DNA of 64,000 nt from Campylobacter lari (GCF_900638335.1 NZ_LR134508.1:1116001-1180000); one strand, 5' to 3'. Shown: positions 12,124 to 20,929, numbered from the stretch's first letter. The notes: a model not told the origin generated them from the sequence alone. Translations and numbers: made by a program.

Positions 12124-14727
12124 TTAATTTAAATTCACTACTATGCTTTTTCCGTCTTTACTTACACTTAGAGTGTATTTAGCCTTTTGAACTTTTGCTT
12201 TGATGTTTTTATGTAAGCTTTGATTGTTTTTAGTGATAGTTTCTAATAAGCTTTGTAAGTCTTTTTGATTTAGTTGTTTATTGTTTGCATCTACAAAGCC
12301 TTTTTCACTTTGCATTAAAATAAAACTTTTATTTTTTATATTATTGTTTGTATATACATTAATAGAACTATCTTTAGAAAGATTAATAGCTTCTTTAGCA
12401 CTTAAATAAGTTTTAGTATCATCTTTTAAGATAAAGCTATAATGATCAAAGTTATTAATAGTATTTGCTTTTATACTTGTATTTAATACTAAATGATTAT
12501 TAGTATTATTTTTATGCTCTAGAGCTTTTGATACAAAGCTAGTGTTTTCTTTAGTTTGTAAAAAGCTACCTGCTAATACATCTATATTGGTATTATTAAA
12601 AATATTAGTATTACCACTTAGATATAAGGTATTATTATAGCTTTTATCATTTTCACTATATACACCAGAAGCTGCTATGATGATAGTAGAATTATCTTTA
12701 TACTCATCTATATTTAAATTAGCTATATGAGTATAATTATCATGAGTATTTTTAGCTATACCTGCACTAATTACTATTTCCCCTTCTCTTTTATCAGAAG
12801 CTGTTCCTAGGGCTAGATTATCAAAGATAAAAGTATTATTAGCACTTTCAGTATTAGCATTAATAACATAAACATTAGAACTAGCTGCACTTGAATAATC
12901 TTTAATATTTAAAGTATTATCTAAAGCACTTTCATTAGCTCTTAAAATGATTTTAGAACCTTTATCTATATTAGAAGCATTAGATAAAGATTGCACCATA
13001 TTATATTTTATAGTGTTTTTTTCTAAATTATCTGCTTCTATAATAGCAGTGAGATTTCTACCTGATTTTACATTATCTAAAACTATACTATTAGCATTAG
13101 CACTACTTGCATAATAATCTTTATCATTTAAACTAACCTTGCTTACTCCATATAAGTATAAAGGCATAGCAATGTTTGAGTTTTTAATATTAATGCTATT
13201 GTTATTTGCTTTAGAACTTAGAGTTTGTGCTGCTATGATTTGAATTTTATCTTGATGGTTTTCAACAGTAATGCCTTGGGTTAAATCCCCATTGATATGA
13301 ATACTATTTCTATTAGCTCCTTTAGTAGCTACCCCACCATAAAGATTAAACTCATTTTTACCTGTAAAATTAGAATTAATCTCAAATGGTTTTTTTAGAT
13401 TAATGCTAATACTATTATCATTAGCTATACCATTATTAGTAATACCTGCATAAAAGTCTAAAAGAGCTTTTACTTCTACATTAGTATTTAATGCTAATAA
13501 GGTTTGTAAGTCTTTTATATCTATAGTGTTTTTATAAGCATTACCTTGTATGATTTTACCCCCATAGATTTCCCCTACTAAGATAGCATTATAAGCTAAT
13601 GGGGTATTTTTAGTATCTACTCTTAAATCTAGTTTTAAATCATTGATTAATACACTATTATTACTTACTTCATAGCTTTGATTATTATTAACATCCACAA
13701 AAGCTCCTCCTAAGTGAGTAGCAGCTGATGTTGAATAAGCTCCACTTGGACCATGTACTAATAAAGAAGCTCCATCTATGATAACTTTATTATTTTTAGC
13801 ATTAGCATTATAAGTAATGGCTCCTGTTACATGAGTCATTCTCTCATCAAAGATATTATTCCCTAAAGCACTTTGTCTATAAGGGGTAGTATGAAAGTCT
13901 ATCTTTACGCCTTTATTTAATACAACTGTATTATTATTAGCATTAGCATCCACACCAAAAGCACCTAAGATATAAGGAGCACCATTTAAAGGTAAGGTGT
14001 AGGTGTTTTCAACACCCATATTGACATAGGCATCTTTTAAGAAATTTAAAGTATTATTACTTACTTCACCTTTTCTAGCTATGGCTGGAGTGATTAAAAA
14101 ATTATATTTATTATCCAAACCAGTAGCTTTAGGATTAATCACTTCTTTATCAGTAGGTTTTAGATAATATACTGAAGATAATTCTCCTGCTTTTAATACT
14201 AAGGTATTATTATTAGCTTTTGCATTAAAGGTATAAGCAGAAACTAAAAAAGGTATATAGCTAGTTTGATTAATGGTGGTATTGTCTGAATTAGAACTAT
14301 GAAAACCATTTACTACAAAAATATCTTCTTTAATACTTGGAGTAAGTATGTCTTGTTTAAAGTATAAATCATTCATTTTTACATGAGCTTTATCTTTAGG
14401 ATTATCATAGATTAAAGTGATATTTGAAAGGTTTTTATTAGTAGCCATTTGACCATAGAAGTTTTTACCACTTAAGAATTTATAAGTATCAAGATTATAA
14501 TCATAAACATCATTGTTCTCATAATGGTGTTTTTTAATTATATAAGCATTAGAAGTTTTATCATAATTTGCCTGGGTAGCAGCTTCTAAAGAACTTAGTG
14601 AAAAAATGGTAAGTAAAGAAAGTTTTAAAAGATTGGAGTTTTTATAGCGTTTTAAAGAGTGTGAGTTAAAACGAAAATTATCGTATCCCCCCCCCGTGAG
14701 GCGTTTTTTAGCTGTGTTTATATACAT
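12124..14727 (-). CDS. Exported Asn-rich repeat protein, autotransporter-passenger-like, without a barrel; phase-variable
   Basis: The 867-aa protein has an extended basic N-terminus, then a hydrophobic signal core (LLKLSLLTIFSLSSLEA). About 15 imperfect repeats follow, built around xANNNT(L/V/I)xL (for example NAKANNNTLVLKAG, DANANNNTVVLNKG, NTESANNTFIFDNL), at 25-60-residue spacing. This suggests a beta-solenoid passenger. It ends ...SKDGKSIVVNLN, and no beta-barrel follows; tpsA starts 31 bases later. Codons 11-14 contain a G9 run (14687-14695), so slippage switches translation. At nine G the frame is open (ON). The ATG at 14727 follows AAAGGACTTTTTCA. It could be a classical autotransporter that lost its barrel, or a partner of the TPS pair; I do not recognise a specific family. 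Confidence 0.75.
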   Translation of the reverse strand: MYINTAKKRLTGGGYDNFRFNSHSLKRYKNSNLLKLSLLTIFSLSSLEAATQANYDKTSNAYIIKKHHYENNDVYDYNLDTYKFLSGKNFYGQMATNKNLSNITLIYDNPKDKAHVKMNDLYFKQDILTPSIKEDIFVVNGFHSSNSDNTTINQTSYIPFLVSAYTFNAKANNNTLVLKAGELSSVYYLKPTDKEVINPKATGLDNKYNFLITPAIARKGEVSNNTLNFLKDAYVNMGVENTYTLPLNGAPYILGAFGVDANANNNTVVLNKGVKIDFHTTPYRQSALGNNIFDERMTHVTGAITYNANAKNNKVIIDGASLLVHGPSGAYSTSAATHLGGAFVDVNNNQSYEVSNNSVLINDLKLDLRVDTKNTPLAYNAILVGEIYGGKIIQGNAYKNTIDIKDLQTLLALNTNVEVKALLDFYAGITNNGIANDNSISINLKKPFEINSNFTGKNEFNLYGGVATKGANRNSIHINGDLTQGITVENHQDKIQIIAAQTLSSKANNNSINIKNSNIAMPLYLYGVSKVSLNDKDYYASSANANSIVLDNVKSGRNLTAIIEADNLEKNTIKYNMVQSLSNASNIDKGSKIILRANESALDNTLNIKDYSSAASSNVYVINANTESANNTFIFDNLALGTASDKREGEIVISAGIAKNTHDNYTHIANLNIDEYKDNSTIIIAASGVYSENDKSYNNTLYLSGNTNIFNNTNIDVLAGSFLQTKENTSFVSKALEHKNNTNNHLVLNTSIKANTINNFDHYSFILKDDTKTYLSAKEAINLSKDSSINVYTNNNIKNKSFILMQSEKGFVDANNKQLNQKDLQSLLETITKNNQSLHKNIKAKVQKAKYTLSVSKDGKSIVVNLN
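14687..14695 (-). repeat. G9 homopolymer (C9 on + strand), contingency tract
   Basis: Nine consecutive C on the plus strand, G on the coding strand, within codons 11-14 (T-G-G-G-Y) of the 867-aa exported protein. In Campylobacter, G tracts of 8 or more are slippage hot spots. At nine the ORF is in frame; a change of one or two bases would stop translation soon after. Confidence 0.9.
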
Positions 14728-14778
14728 TGAAAAAGTCCTTTCAAAAAATGATTAATGTGTTTGATTGATTATTGTTTT

Positions 14779-14819
14779 TTAGTAATGAAATGTTTTTTTT
14801 TAATTACATTACTAATGTA
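14779..14819. promoter_or_regulatory. Palindromic operator-like site upstream of the surface operon
   Basis: TACATTA-C-TAATGTA at 14805-14819 is a perfect 7+1+7 palindrome. One half recurs inverted at 14779-14787 (TTAGTAATG against CATTACTAA at 14807-14815). It lies 78-92 bases before the start of the 867-aa gene, in an AT-rich intergenic gap. It could bind a dimeric regulator, with a second half-site; the regulator is unknown. Confidence 0.4.
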
Positions 14820-14926
14820 TTAATAATAATTTGGAAATGTTAATACTATATTTATAAATTTAAGCTTAAAGATATTTAAGATAAAATACATCTGAAATAT
14901 AACAATATTAATATTTTTAATAATAA

Positions 14927-15424
14927 CTATTGTAAAAATTTAATCTTATTTTCTAAAACACTTTTTGGGGTAAGTCCGATGAATTTTTCATTTATTTTAC
15001 CTTTTTCATCATAAAAAACTATCACAGGCACACCATAAATTCCACCCACAGCTTTAGATAAAAATGAGCTTGCTTTAGCTTCATATAAAAGTGGTAAATC
15101 TAATTTTTTTTCTAAAAGAATTTTTTGAGCTTCTTCTTTTGACTTTACTCCATTTAACACCGCCAAAATAGGAAAATTTCTTTCTTTGTAAAGCTCATTA
15201 AGCATAGGAATTTGCGCATTACACGCACCACAATCTTGCGTGAAAAAAAATAAAGCATAAGCTTGATTTATATTTTGTGTTTTTAAGGTTTTTTCAAAAC
15301 CATCATATTTGAAAGTATAGTTTTGACTTGAATTTAATGTTTGAAATTCACTATTTGAACATGCACTAAAGAAAAAAATGCTTATCAAAGCCAAGAAGCA
15401 ATAGAAGCTTTTAAATACGACCAT
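14927..15424 (-). CDS. Thioredoxin-fold lipoprotein of the P19 iron system (Cj1665-like)
   Basis: A 165-aa TlpA/ResA-like protein, last gene of the iron operon. It has a lipoprotein signal with lipobox FFSAC (Cys21), then a thioredoxin fold with the redox motif CGAC (about residues 65-68) and the cis-Pro loop GVPVIVF. Predicted to act in the periplasm, anchored to a membrane, on the redox state of P19-system components or of the iron. Its start lies 40 bases inside the preceding gene, so the two are coupled. From memory the C. jejuni operon cj1658-1665 ends with the same pair. The redox partner is inferred. Confidence 0.85.
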   Translation of the reverse strand: MVVFKSFYCFLALISIFFFSACSNSEFQTLNSSQNYTFKYDGFEKTLKTQNINQAYALFFFTQDCGACNAQIPMLNELYKERNFPILAVLNGVKSKEEAQKILLEKKLDLPLLYEAKASSFLSKAVGGIYGVPVIVFYDEKGKINEKFIGLTPKSVLENKIKFLQ

Positions 15425-15876
15425 GGTTTTTCCCCTATAATTTTATCTTGAACCACTCCATCTTTTATTATAAAGGTTGTTGGTACCGCAAAAACACTAA
15501 ATCTTTGCCACGATATATCTAAATCATCTTGCAAAAATGTAATATTTTTATAGTTGTATTTTGTAGCAAATTCTTCAAAATCTTTACCCTTATCTATAGA
15601 ATCAAGTGCTAAAATAGTCATTTTTTTAGGGTATTCATTAGCTAGTTTTTCCAAAAGCGGTAAGTCTTTTAAACAAGAAGCACAACCTTGCTCTACAAAA
15701 GTTAAAATAATGAGATTGTCAAAATCAGCTAATTTAATTTTCTCACCTTCTAAATTTTTAGCTGCTATTTCTGGTGTTTTTAACCCTATTTTACCACCAT
15801 TTTTGTTGTTGTTTTCAAAACATGCACTTAAAAAAATCAAACACAAACAAGCTAAGATTATACTTTTAATTTTCAC
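15385..15876 (-). CDS. Thioredoxin-fold lipoprotein of the P19 iron system (Cj1664-like)
   Basis: A 163-aa paralogue of the next gene, with lipobox LSAC (Cys19), thioredoxin motif CASC (about residues 65-68) and the cis-Pro segment AVPTTFII. Periplasmic thiol-disulfide protein by family. Its start overlaps the ABC ATPase gene by 11 bases. Two thioredoxins with different CxxC dipeptides (AS against GA) suggest different redox potentials or a relay; that is inference. Function within iron uptake is known only by operon membership. Confidence 0.87.
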   Translation of the reverse strand: MKIKSIILACLCLIFLSACFENNNKNGGKIGLKTPEIAAKNLEGEKIKLADFDNLIILTFVEQGCASCLKDLPLLEKLANEYPKKMTILALDSIDKGKDFEEFATKYNYKNITFLQDDLDISWQRFSVFAVPTTFIIKDGVVQDKIIGEKPWSYLKASIASWL

Positions 15877-16522
15877 TTTTCATTACTCCATGGCTTAAAA
15901 TGATAGTTCTATCAGCAAAGGTGGCTAAGTCTGGATTGTGAGTGATTAAAACTATAGTTTTGCCATCTTGTTTTAATTTACAAAAAAGCTCTAAAATGTT
16001 TTTTTCATTTGCCTCATCTAAATTTCCAGTTGGCTCATCTGCTAATAAAATTTCAGGATCATTCACTAAAGCCCTTGCTATACATAGTCTTTGTTGCTCA
16101 CCACCGCTTAACTGACTAGGTAAATGCGTAAGTCTGTGCGAAAGTCCTACTTTTTCTATTGCCATTATAGCATCTTTTTGTTCTATACTTGAATGATAAA
16201 ACTGTGCTAGCATAACATTTTCTAAGGCATTTAAATAAGGTATTAAATGAAATTGTTGAAAAATCAAACCTATTTTTTCCCTTCTAATTACGCTTTTTTC
16301 TTCTTCGCTTAAATTTCCAACTTCCTTATCATCTAAAAAATACTCCCCGCTACTTTGAGTATCCATTAAAGAAAGTATATTTAAAAGCGTTGATTTACCT
16401 GAACCTGATGGACCCATAATGGCTATCCATTCACCTTTCTTTACTTCTAAGTTGATATTTTGTAAAGCCTTAACTTCATTAAAATTACGATTTAAATTTG
16501 AAATTTTTATAATACTTTTCAT
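15866..16522 (-). CDS. ABC transporter ATP-binding protein (MacB/LolD type) of the P19 iron system
   Basis: A 218-aa nucleotide-binding subunit with Walker A GPSGSGKST, Q-loop (FQQFHLIPYLNALENV), signature LSGGEQQR, Walker B ILLADEPTGNLD and a switch His (LITHNP). This is the MacB/LolD subfamily, which drives mechanotransmission and not solute import. It pairs with the two FtsX/MacB-type permeases upstream, and its ATG overlaps the stop of the second permease by one base. Likely powers a periplasmic step of ferric or ferrous iron handling with P19 and FTR1. Confidence 0.93.
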   Translation of the reverse strand: MKSIIKISNLNRNFNEVKALQNINLEVKKGEWIAIMGPSGSGKSTLLNILSLMDTQSSGEYFLDDKEVGNLSEEEKSVIRREKIGLIFQQFHLIPYLNALENVMLAQFYHSSIEQKDAIMAIEKVGLSHRLTHLPSQLSGGEQQRLCIARALVNDPEILLADEPTGNLDEANEKNILELFCKLKQDGKTIVLITHNPDLATFADRTIILSHGVMKSEN

Positions 16523-17637
16523 TACTCACCCTTTAAATTTTCACAAACACTGATTTTTAAAGCTTTTTTTAGTGGTAAAATACTTGCAAAAAAAGCAAAT
16601 ATTAAAGAAACAAACACCGCAAAAAACACTGAAAGCAATCTAAAATCTATGTTTGCATTAAAAATCAAATATCCAAAAATATTTGCTAAAAAATATCCAC
16701 AAAAAGCACCAAGCAAACTCGCACTTAAGCTTAAAATAAACACTTCAGCTCCAAAAAGTTTGATGATTTCCTTATGCTTAGCTCCTAGTGCAAGGTGTAA
16801 GGCTATTTCTTTTTTTCTTGAAAAAATCACTGCGCTAAGAGTGGTATTTACACTCAAAGAGCTAATGAGTAAAATCGTTAAGCTAATCAAAGCCATCAAA
16901 GCTTTGATCTTTTCTAAAATCACACCTTCGCTAATAGATACTGAAGTTATAACTTTAGCTTCTACATTGCCCTTACTAAGTTCTTTTGCTTTTTGATCTA
17001 AACTTTCATAATCACCTAGCAAAATAGCTTGAGCATAATTAATCGCTTCTTTAGCCACTAACTCTTGAGCTTTTTTTAAAGAAATGATCAAAACCCCATC
17101 TTGTTCATCATTGCTTCTTAAAATAGCTTTGATTTTTACTTTGACTATTCTAGAAATGCTTGGATTATAAATTTGTAATTCTTGTCCTATTTTAAGCTCT
17201 AATTGTTTTGCCAAATCAGCCCCTACAAAGGCACTATCTTCACTAAAATCACTCAAAGAAAAACTTCCCTTTAAAACCTCCATAAAAGGCTTGGTAAGTT
17301 TTAAATTAGCAAAATCAACACCAACCACTACCGCACTTGAACTTTCAAGATTATAAAAACCATATAAAAATGGAGTTAAAGCTTTTGCTTTTAAGCTTTC
17401 TTTGACTTGATTAAACTCATCCATGCTTAAAAACTCATCATCTTTTGGCGTGATGATAAAATTAGCCCCATAAGCTTTTAATTCTTTAGATAATTTTGTA
17501 TCAATATCAAAATAAATATTAAAAAATGAAGCACTAACCATAGCACCCATAAACACAGCTATAAAAATAACACAAACTCTTTTATAAGAAAAAATAAGAG
17601 ATTTAAAAACCTCTTGTATAAAAAAATTATTTGCCAT
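16522..17637 (-). CDS. MacB/FtsX-type ABC permease of the P19 iron system (Cj1662-like)
   Basis: A 371-aa permease with one N-terminal membrane segment (about 15-38), a periplasmic MacB-PCD-like domain (about 40-235) and three C-terminal segments forming the FtsX domain. The coupling region RKKEIALHLALGAKHKEIIKL is typical of the family. Its start overlaps the previous permease by 11 bases. With the companion permease and the ATPase it forms a heterodimeric transporter, found in Campylobacter next to p19. Confidence 0.9.
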   Translation of the reverse strand: MANNFFIQEVFKSLIFSYKRVCVIFIAVFMGAMVSASFFNIYFDIDTKLSKELKAYGANFIITPKDDEFLSMDEFNQVKESLKAKALTPFLYGFYNLESSSAVVVGVDFANLKLTKPFMEVLKGSFSLSDFSEDSAFVGADLAKQLELKIGQELQIYNPSISRIVKVKIKAILRSNDEQDGVLIISLKKAQELVAKEAINYAQAILLGDYESLDQKAKELSKGNVEAKVITSVSISEGVILEKIKALMALISLTILLISSLSVNTTLSAVIFSRKKEIALHLALGAKHKEIIKLFGAEVFILSLSASLLGAFCGYFLANIFGYLIFNANIDFRLLSVFFAVFVSLIFAFFASILPLKKALKISVCENLKGE

Positions 17638-18919
17638 ATAAAACCTCTGAAGTAGAAAGTTTAGAAATTCCTTTGATAGAAAATAAACATCCTAAAAAAA
17701 CTATAAGCACCGCAAAAAATAAGCAAATTGGTAAAATAATCCAAGATATAGCAATAGTATGATCAAATATACTTAGAGCAATAACTTCTGAAACCCCAAC
17801 GCCAAAAGCAAAACCAAAAACTGCTCCAACTAAAGCTACCACAACCCCTTCTAGTACAAAAATCATATAAATTTGCAAAGTGCTAGCACCCAAAGCTTTT
17901 AAAAGTCCTATTTCGCTTTTTCTTCTAAAAATATCTGCACTCATTAAAGATGATATAGCTATGGAAGCTACGATTAAACATATAATGCTAACTACCGCCA
18001 TTAAAGATTGAATTTTAGATACTATCAAACTTTCTGCATCTGAAATCGCACTTACTACTTTTGTGCTAGCACCTTTAAAATCTTCTGCGATTTGATAAGC
18101 AATAGAGCTTACATAAGCAGTACAATACCACTGATCATACTCAAGCTGATTAAGACTATCTACATCACGTCTTGCTTTTTGTGCTAAATCATTTTCAGGT
18201 ATAGTCAAAGCTGAAACTTCTGCTTTAGCAAATAAACCTTCTTTTTTAGAAAGTTTTTGTGCTAAAAGTAAAGAAGTAATGATTTTATTTGAAAAGGCTT
18301 GAGTTAAGTCTATAATACCAACAACTTTTGTTTTAAAAATTTGATCATTTTGCACAAGGGTGATTTCATCATCTATTTTTAAATCATACTTTTGTGCTAA
18401 GTCTTTTCCTAGCATTATTTCATCTAAACTATCATCTTTTGGGTAGCTTCCTTTGATTTGACTATATTTGTATAATTCTTTAATACCTGCATAAAAATCA
18501 TCATCATCTTGCACCTTTATAGCTTTATCAAAATAAGTTCCCACTAAAGAGATATTTTCATAATTTGCACTTGGGGTTTGAATTTTTACCTGGGTGTCTA
18601 AAAATGGCGCAAAGGCGTTGATATTATTTCTCCAAAAAATTTCTTTTATAGTATGGAGTTTGCTTTCTTCTAAAAAATTTTGATTTTTCAAAGGCTCATA
18701 GATTTTATTACCTACTTCTACACTCAAACTTGCGCCTTTAGGTAAAACTAAAATATTTGATCCATAACTTCTTAATTCTTTTGTGATTTCATTACCTATA
18801 CCCAAAGTAAGATTTAACATAGTAGCCATAAGTAAAGTAGCTAAAAAAATCGTTAGTAAGGCTAGAGATTTTTGAATTTTATTTTGGAAAATAGAATTTT
18901 TTATGATCTTAATTTGCAT
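17627..18919 (-). CDS. MacB/FtsX-type ABC permease of the P19 iron system (Cj1661-like)
   Basis: A 430-aa permease of the same 1+3 segment layout as its partner, with the coupling region RRKSEIGLLKALGAS. Two ATGs are possible. The one at 18925 is only a base from AGGAA, while the one at 18919 (MQIKIIKNSIF) has 6-base spacing and is preferred. It overlaps the DUF2318 gene. The periplasmic domain (about 50-280) is larger than in the second permease, so the two are not interchangeable. Confidence 0.9.
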   Translation of the reverse strand: MQIKIIKNSIFQNKIQKSLALLTIFLATLLMATMLNLTLGIGNEITKELRSYGSNILVLPKGASLSVEVGNKIYEPLKNQNFLEESKLHTIKEIFWRNNINAFAPFLDTQVKIQTPSANYENISLVGTYFDKAIKVQDDDDFYAGIKELYKYSQIKGSYPKDDSLDEIMLGKDLAQKYDLKIDDEITLVQNDQIFKTKVVGIIDLTQAFSNKIITSLLLAQKLSKKEGLFAKAEVSALTIPENDLAQKARRDVDSLNQLEYDQWYCTAYVSSIAYQIAEDFKGASTKVVSAISDAESLIVSKIQSLMAVVSIICLIVASIAISSLMSADIFRRKSEIGLLKALGASTLQIYMIFVLEGVVVALVGAVFGFAFGVGVSEVIALSIFDHTIAISWIILPICLFFAVLIVFLGCLFSIKGISKLSTSEVLYGK

Positions 18920-20330
18920 AGTCATTTCCTAATAAATTATGAATTCTATATTTTGAAGTTTTATTCATATCGATGTATTTTAAAGGATCGTTTTTAAACT
19001 CTTCATAGTTTTTTTCATTAGCAAAAAAATATGTTCTTCCTTTATAAACATAAGATCTTGGTGCTTTTAAATTAATTAATTCAGTGCTATCGATAGGATC
19101 ATAAACTTTCTTTTCCACTACCTGAGTGAAAAAATTCACCCCGTCTAAAATTTCTGAAAAAGGTATGATAACTTTGCCATTTTCAAATTTGTATTTCATA
19201 GGGATAGGATTACACCCACCTGCCTTACCTACACTTGGTAAGAAAATCCTAACATTACATGAAATACAAATTAACTCTCCGCCTTTTTTAACATATCCCA
19301 TATCCCCACATATACTACAAGCATCAAAAACCGCTACTGGCGAGTCTTTATCTTCTCTTTTATTTATTAAGAAAAATCTCACTACCTTACCCTCATCGCT
19401 AATATAAGCAAAGCGGTGTAAGTTATTATCTCTTAAAATAGCTACATCAAAGACAAATTCATCATTTTCATTTGGCTCTACATAGGTTGGCTCGTCTATG
19501 GTTATCGGTCTTGAAGCATGCAAGTCATAAAAAAGAAAAACACAAAGACTTAAAATCATAGCACTAAAAATACTTGCGCTAAAATTAGTTATAGTTAAAT
19601 TTTTTGCTTGATTTTTTCTAAATTCTATATCAAAATCTTTTTTCTTAGTATTTTTACTTACTCTTTGCTTTAGAGCCAAAACTATAAAAAGCCCTAATAA
19701 CACAAACCATACATAAGTATAAAATTTAGCATAATACACACTTTTTGCCACATAGCTTAAATACAAGCTTTCTGTTTCTATCACACCTTCTCTCATAAGG
19801 TGTAATAAAATTTGAGCTAAAGCTTCATTTAGATAAAAAACCACGATAATAAATAAAAATAAATTTAAAAACTTAAATTTAAATTCTCTTAGCCATCTTG
19901 TAAAAAGATAAGCTCCAAAACACATAATAAAAGCAAGTAAAATAAGCCCAAAAGAGCTAATGGCTAAAGAATCCAAAAAATTAGTGCTTAATATAGGAAA
20001 ATCTATAGAAATATGTAAGTATTTTACACCAAAAGCAAAAGATAATAAAAAAAGCAATATTGCTTGAATTTTTTCTTTTAAAAAATTATTTTTCATAAAA
20101 GAAAAAACGATAATACTCAAAAACAATAAAACAAATAAAATATCATTAGAAAAATATAACAAATCATAACTTAGTGTTTTAGCACTAATAAAAAAAGCAA
20201 AATAAGAAAAAACAAAACCCACAAAAGCAAGTTTAAACACTAAAGAATTTTTTAGATTATAAAAAAATAAAGCACTCAAAAGCGCATAAGAAAAAAATAC
20301 TCCAAAAAAATGTACAAAATAAATCGACAT
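18909..20330 (-). CDS. DUF2318 polytopic membrane protein with Cys motifs and YHS-like tail (Cj1660-like)
   Basis: The 473-aa protein has about eight hydrophobic segments in the first 270 residues, then a periplasmic-type domain. That domain has paired cysteines, CSICGDMGY and ICISCNV, plus a later single Cys (GGCNPIP), the DUF2318 signature. The last 45 residues (KGRTYFFANEKNYEEFKNDP) look like a YHS domain, a small metal-associated module. From memory it is Cj1660 in C. jejuni. Probable role: electron transfer or metal hand-over in the P19 system. It starts 78 bases after p19, beyond a hairpin. Confidence 0.85.
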   Translation of the reverse strand: MSIYFVHFFGVFFSYALLSALFFYNLKNSLVFKLAFVGFVFSYFAFFISAKTLSYDLLYFSNDILFVLLFLSIIVFSFMKNNFLKEKIQAILLFLLSFAFGVKYLHISIDFPILSTNFLDSLAISSFGLILLAFIMCFGAYLFTRWLREFKFKFLNLFLFIIVVFYLNEALAQILLHLMREGVIETESLYLSYVAKSVYYAKFYTYVWFVLLGLFIVLALKQRVSKNTKKKDFDIEFRKNQAKNLTITNFSASIFSAMILSLCVFLFYDLHASRPITIDEPTYVEPNENDEFVFDVAILRDNNLHRFAYISDEGKVVRFFLINKREDKDSPVAVFDACSICGDMGYVKKGGELICISCNVRIFLPSVGKAGGCNPIPMKYKFENGKVIIPFSEILDGVNFFTQVVEKKVYDPIDSTELINLKAPRSYVYKGRTYFFANEKNYEEFKNDPLKYIDMNKTSKYRIHNLLGNDYAN

Positions 20331-20382
20331 AGGCTCTTCTTTGATAGAATTTATTTATAAAATCAATAATTTCATAAATAAA

Positions 20383-20401
20383 CCCTAGCAAAAAGCTAGG
20401 G
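20383..20401 (-). terminator. Hairpin between p19 and the downstream iron genes
   Basis: CCCTAGC (20383-20389), A5 loop, GCTAGGG (20395-20401). On the minus strand it begins 7 bases after the p19 stop and is followed by UUUAUUU. Likely a partial terminator or 3'-end stabiliser that favours p19 mRNA over the six downstream genes. Confidence 0.6.
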
Positions 20402-20407
20402 AAAAAA

Positions 20408-20929
20408 TCACTTAGGTTTTCCTGTGTATTTGAAGTTATATTTAACTGAAAATGGCTCAAACCACTTACCAACACCTGTTTCTTTATCAACATGGCGTCC
20501 AAAACCTTGTTTTTCTGGACTTTCTATTAAAAATACTAACTCATAGTTTCCTATGCCTGTATCCATTTTTAAATTCGCACCATAGTGAGGACCATCATCT
20601 GCTACCATAGGCATAAGAGTTCCTGTTTTTACTTTACCATTGTCAAGATTAGTTAGTTTATAAGCTATAGTTAGATATGGTATCCAAAAGCCTTCTGGAA
20701 AACCGTTTTTATTGCCCTTTAATGCATGAATATCTGCTTCAAGGTGAATATCTGCTAAACTTGCTGCAAGATCAATCCCTCTTGGCTCCATTTCGATTGG
20801 TTGTAAATAAACCGCTGCTATTTCCATACCATTTAACTCATAAGGATCACCAATTGGCACCTCTGCTGCAAAAACTGAACTAGCTAAAATACTAGCTGCT
20901 GCGCCTAAACTTAATAAAGTTTTTTTCAT
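20408..20929 (-). CDS. p19: P19 periplasmic iron/copper-binding protein
   Basis: A 173-aa periplasmic protein of the P19/Tp34 family that binds Cu2+ and iron and feeds the FTR1 permease; known in C. jejuni as Cj1659 and required for growth under iron limitation. Signal peptide about 1-21 (cleavage ASSVFA/AEVP). Candidate metal ligands are visible: Met52 in IEMEPRG, the HLEADIHA pair, Met and His in LMPMVADDGPHYGA, and His in GFGRHVD. The ATG overlaps the ftr1 stop by 4 bases (ATGA), so the two are translationally coupled. Confidence 0.96.
   Translation of the reverse strand: MKKTLLSLGAAASILASSVFAAEVPIGDPYELNGMEIAAVYLQPIEMEPRGIDLAASLADIHLEADIHALKGNKNGFPEGFWIPYLTIAYKLTNLDNGKVKTGTLMPMVADDGPHYGANLKMDTGIGNYELVFLIESPEKQGFGRHVDKETGVGKWFEPFSVKYNFKYTGKPK

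Noticed and set aside
14904-14915. AATATTAATATT palindrome after the iron operon as a terminator
   Set aside because: Only A and T pairs, too weak as a terminator stem and likely chance in AT-rich DNA.
20257-20502. Minus-strand 81-aa ORF overlapping the p19 end
   Set aside because: Runs out of frame through p19 and across the hairpin; no start signal and no protein-like pattern.
20677-20883. Plus-strand 68-aa ORF opposite p19
   Set aside because: Antisense shadow of a well-identified gene, with no ribosome site.
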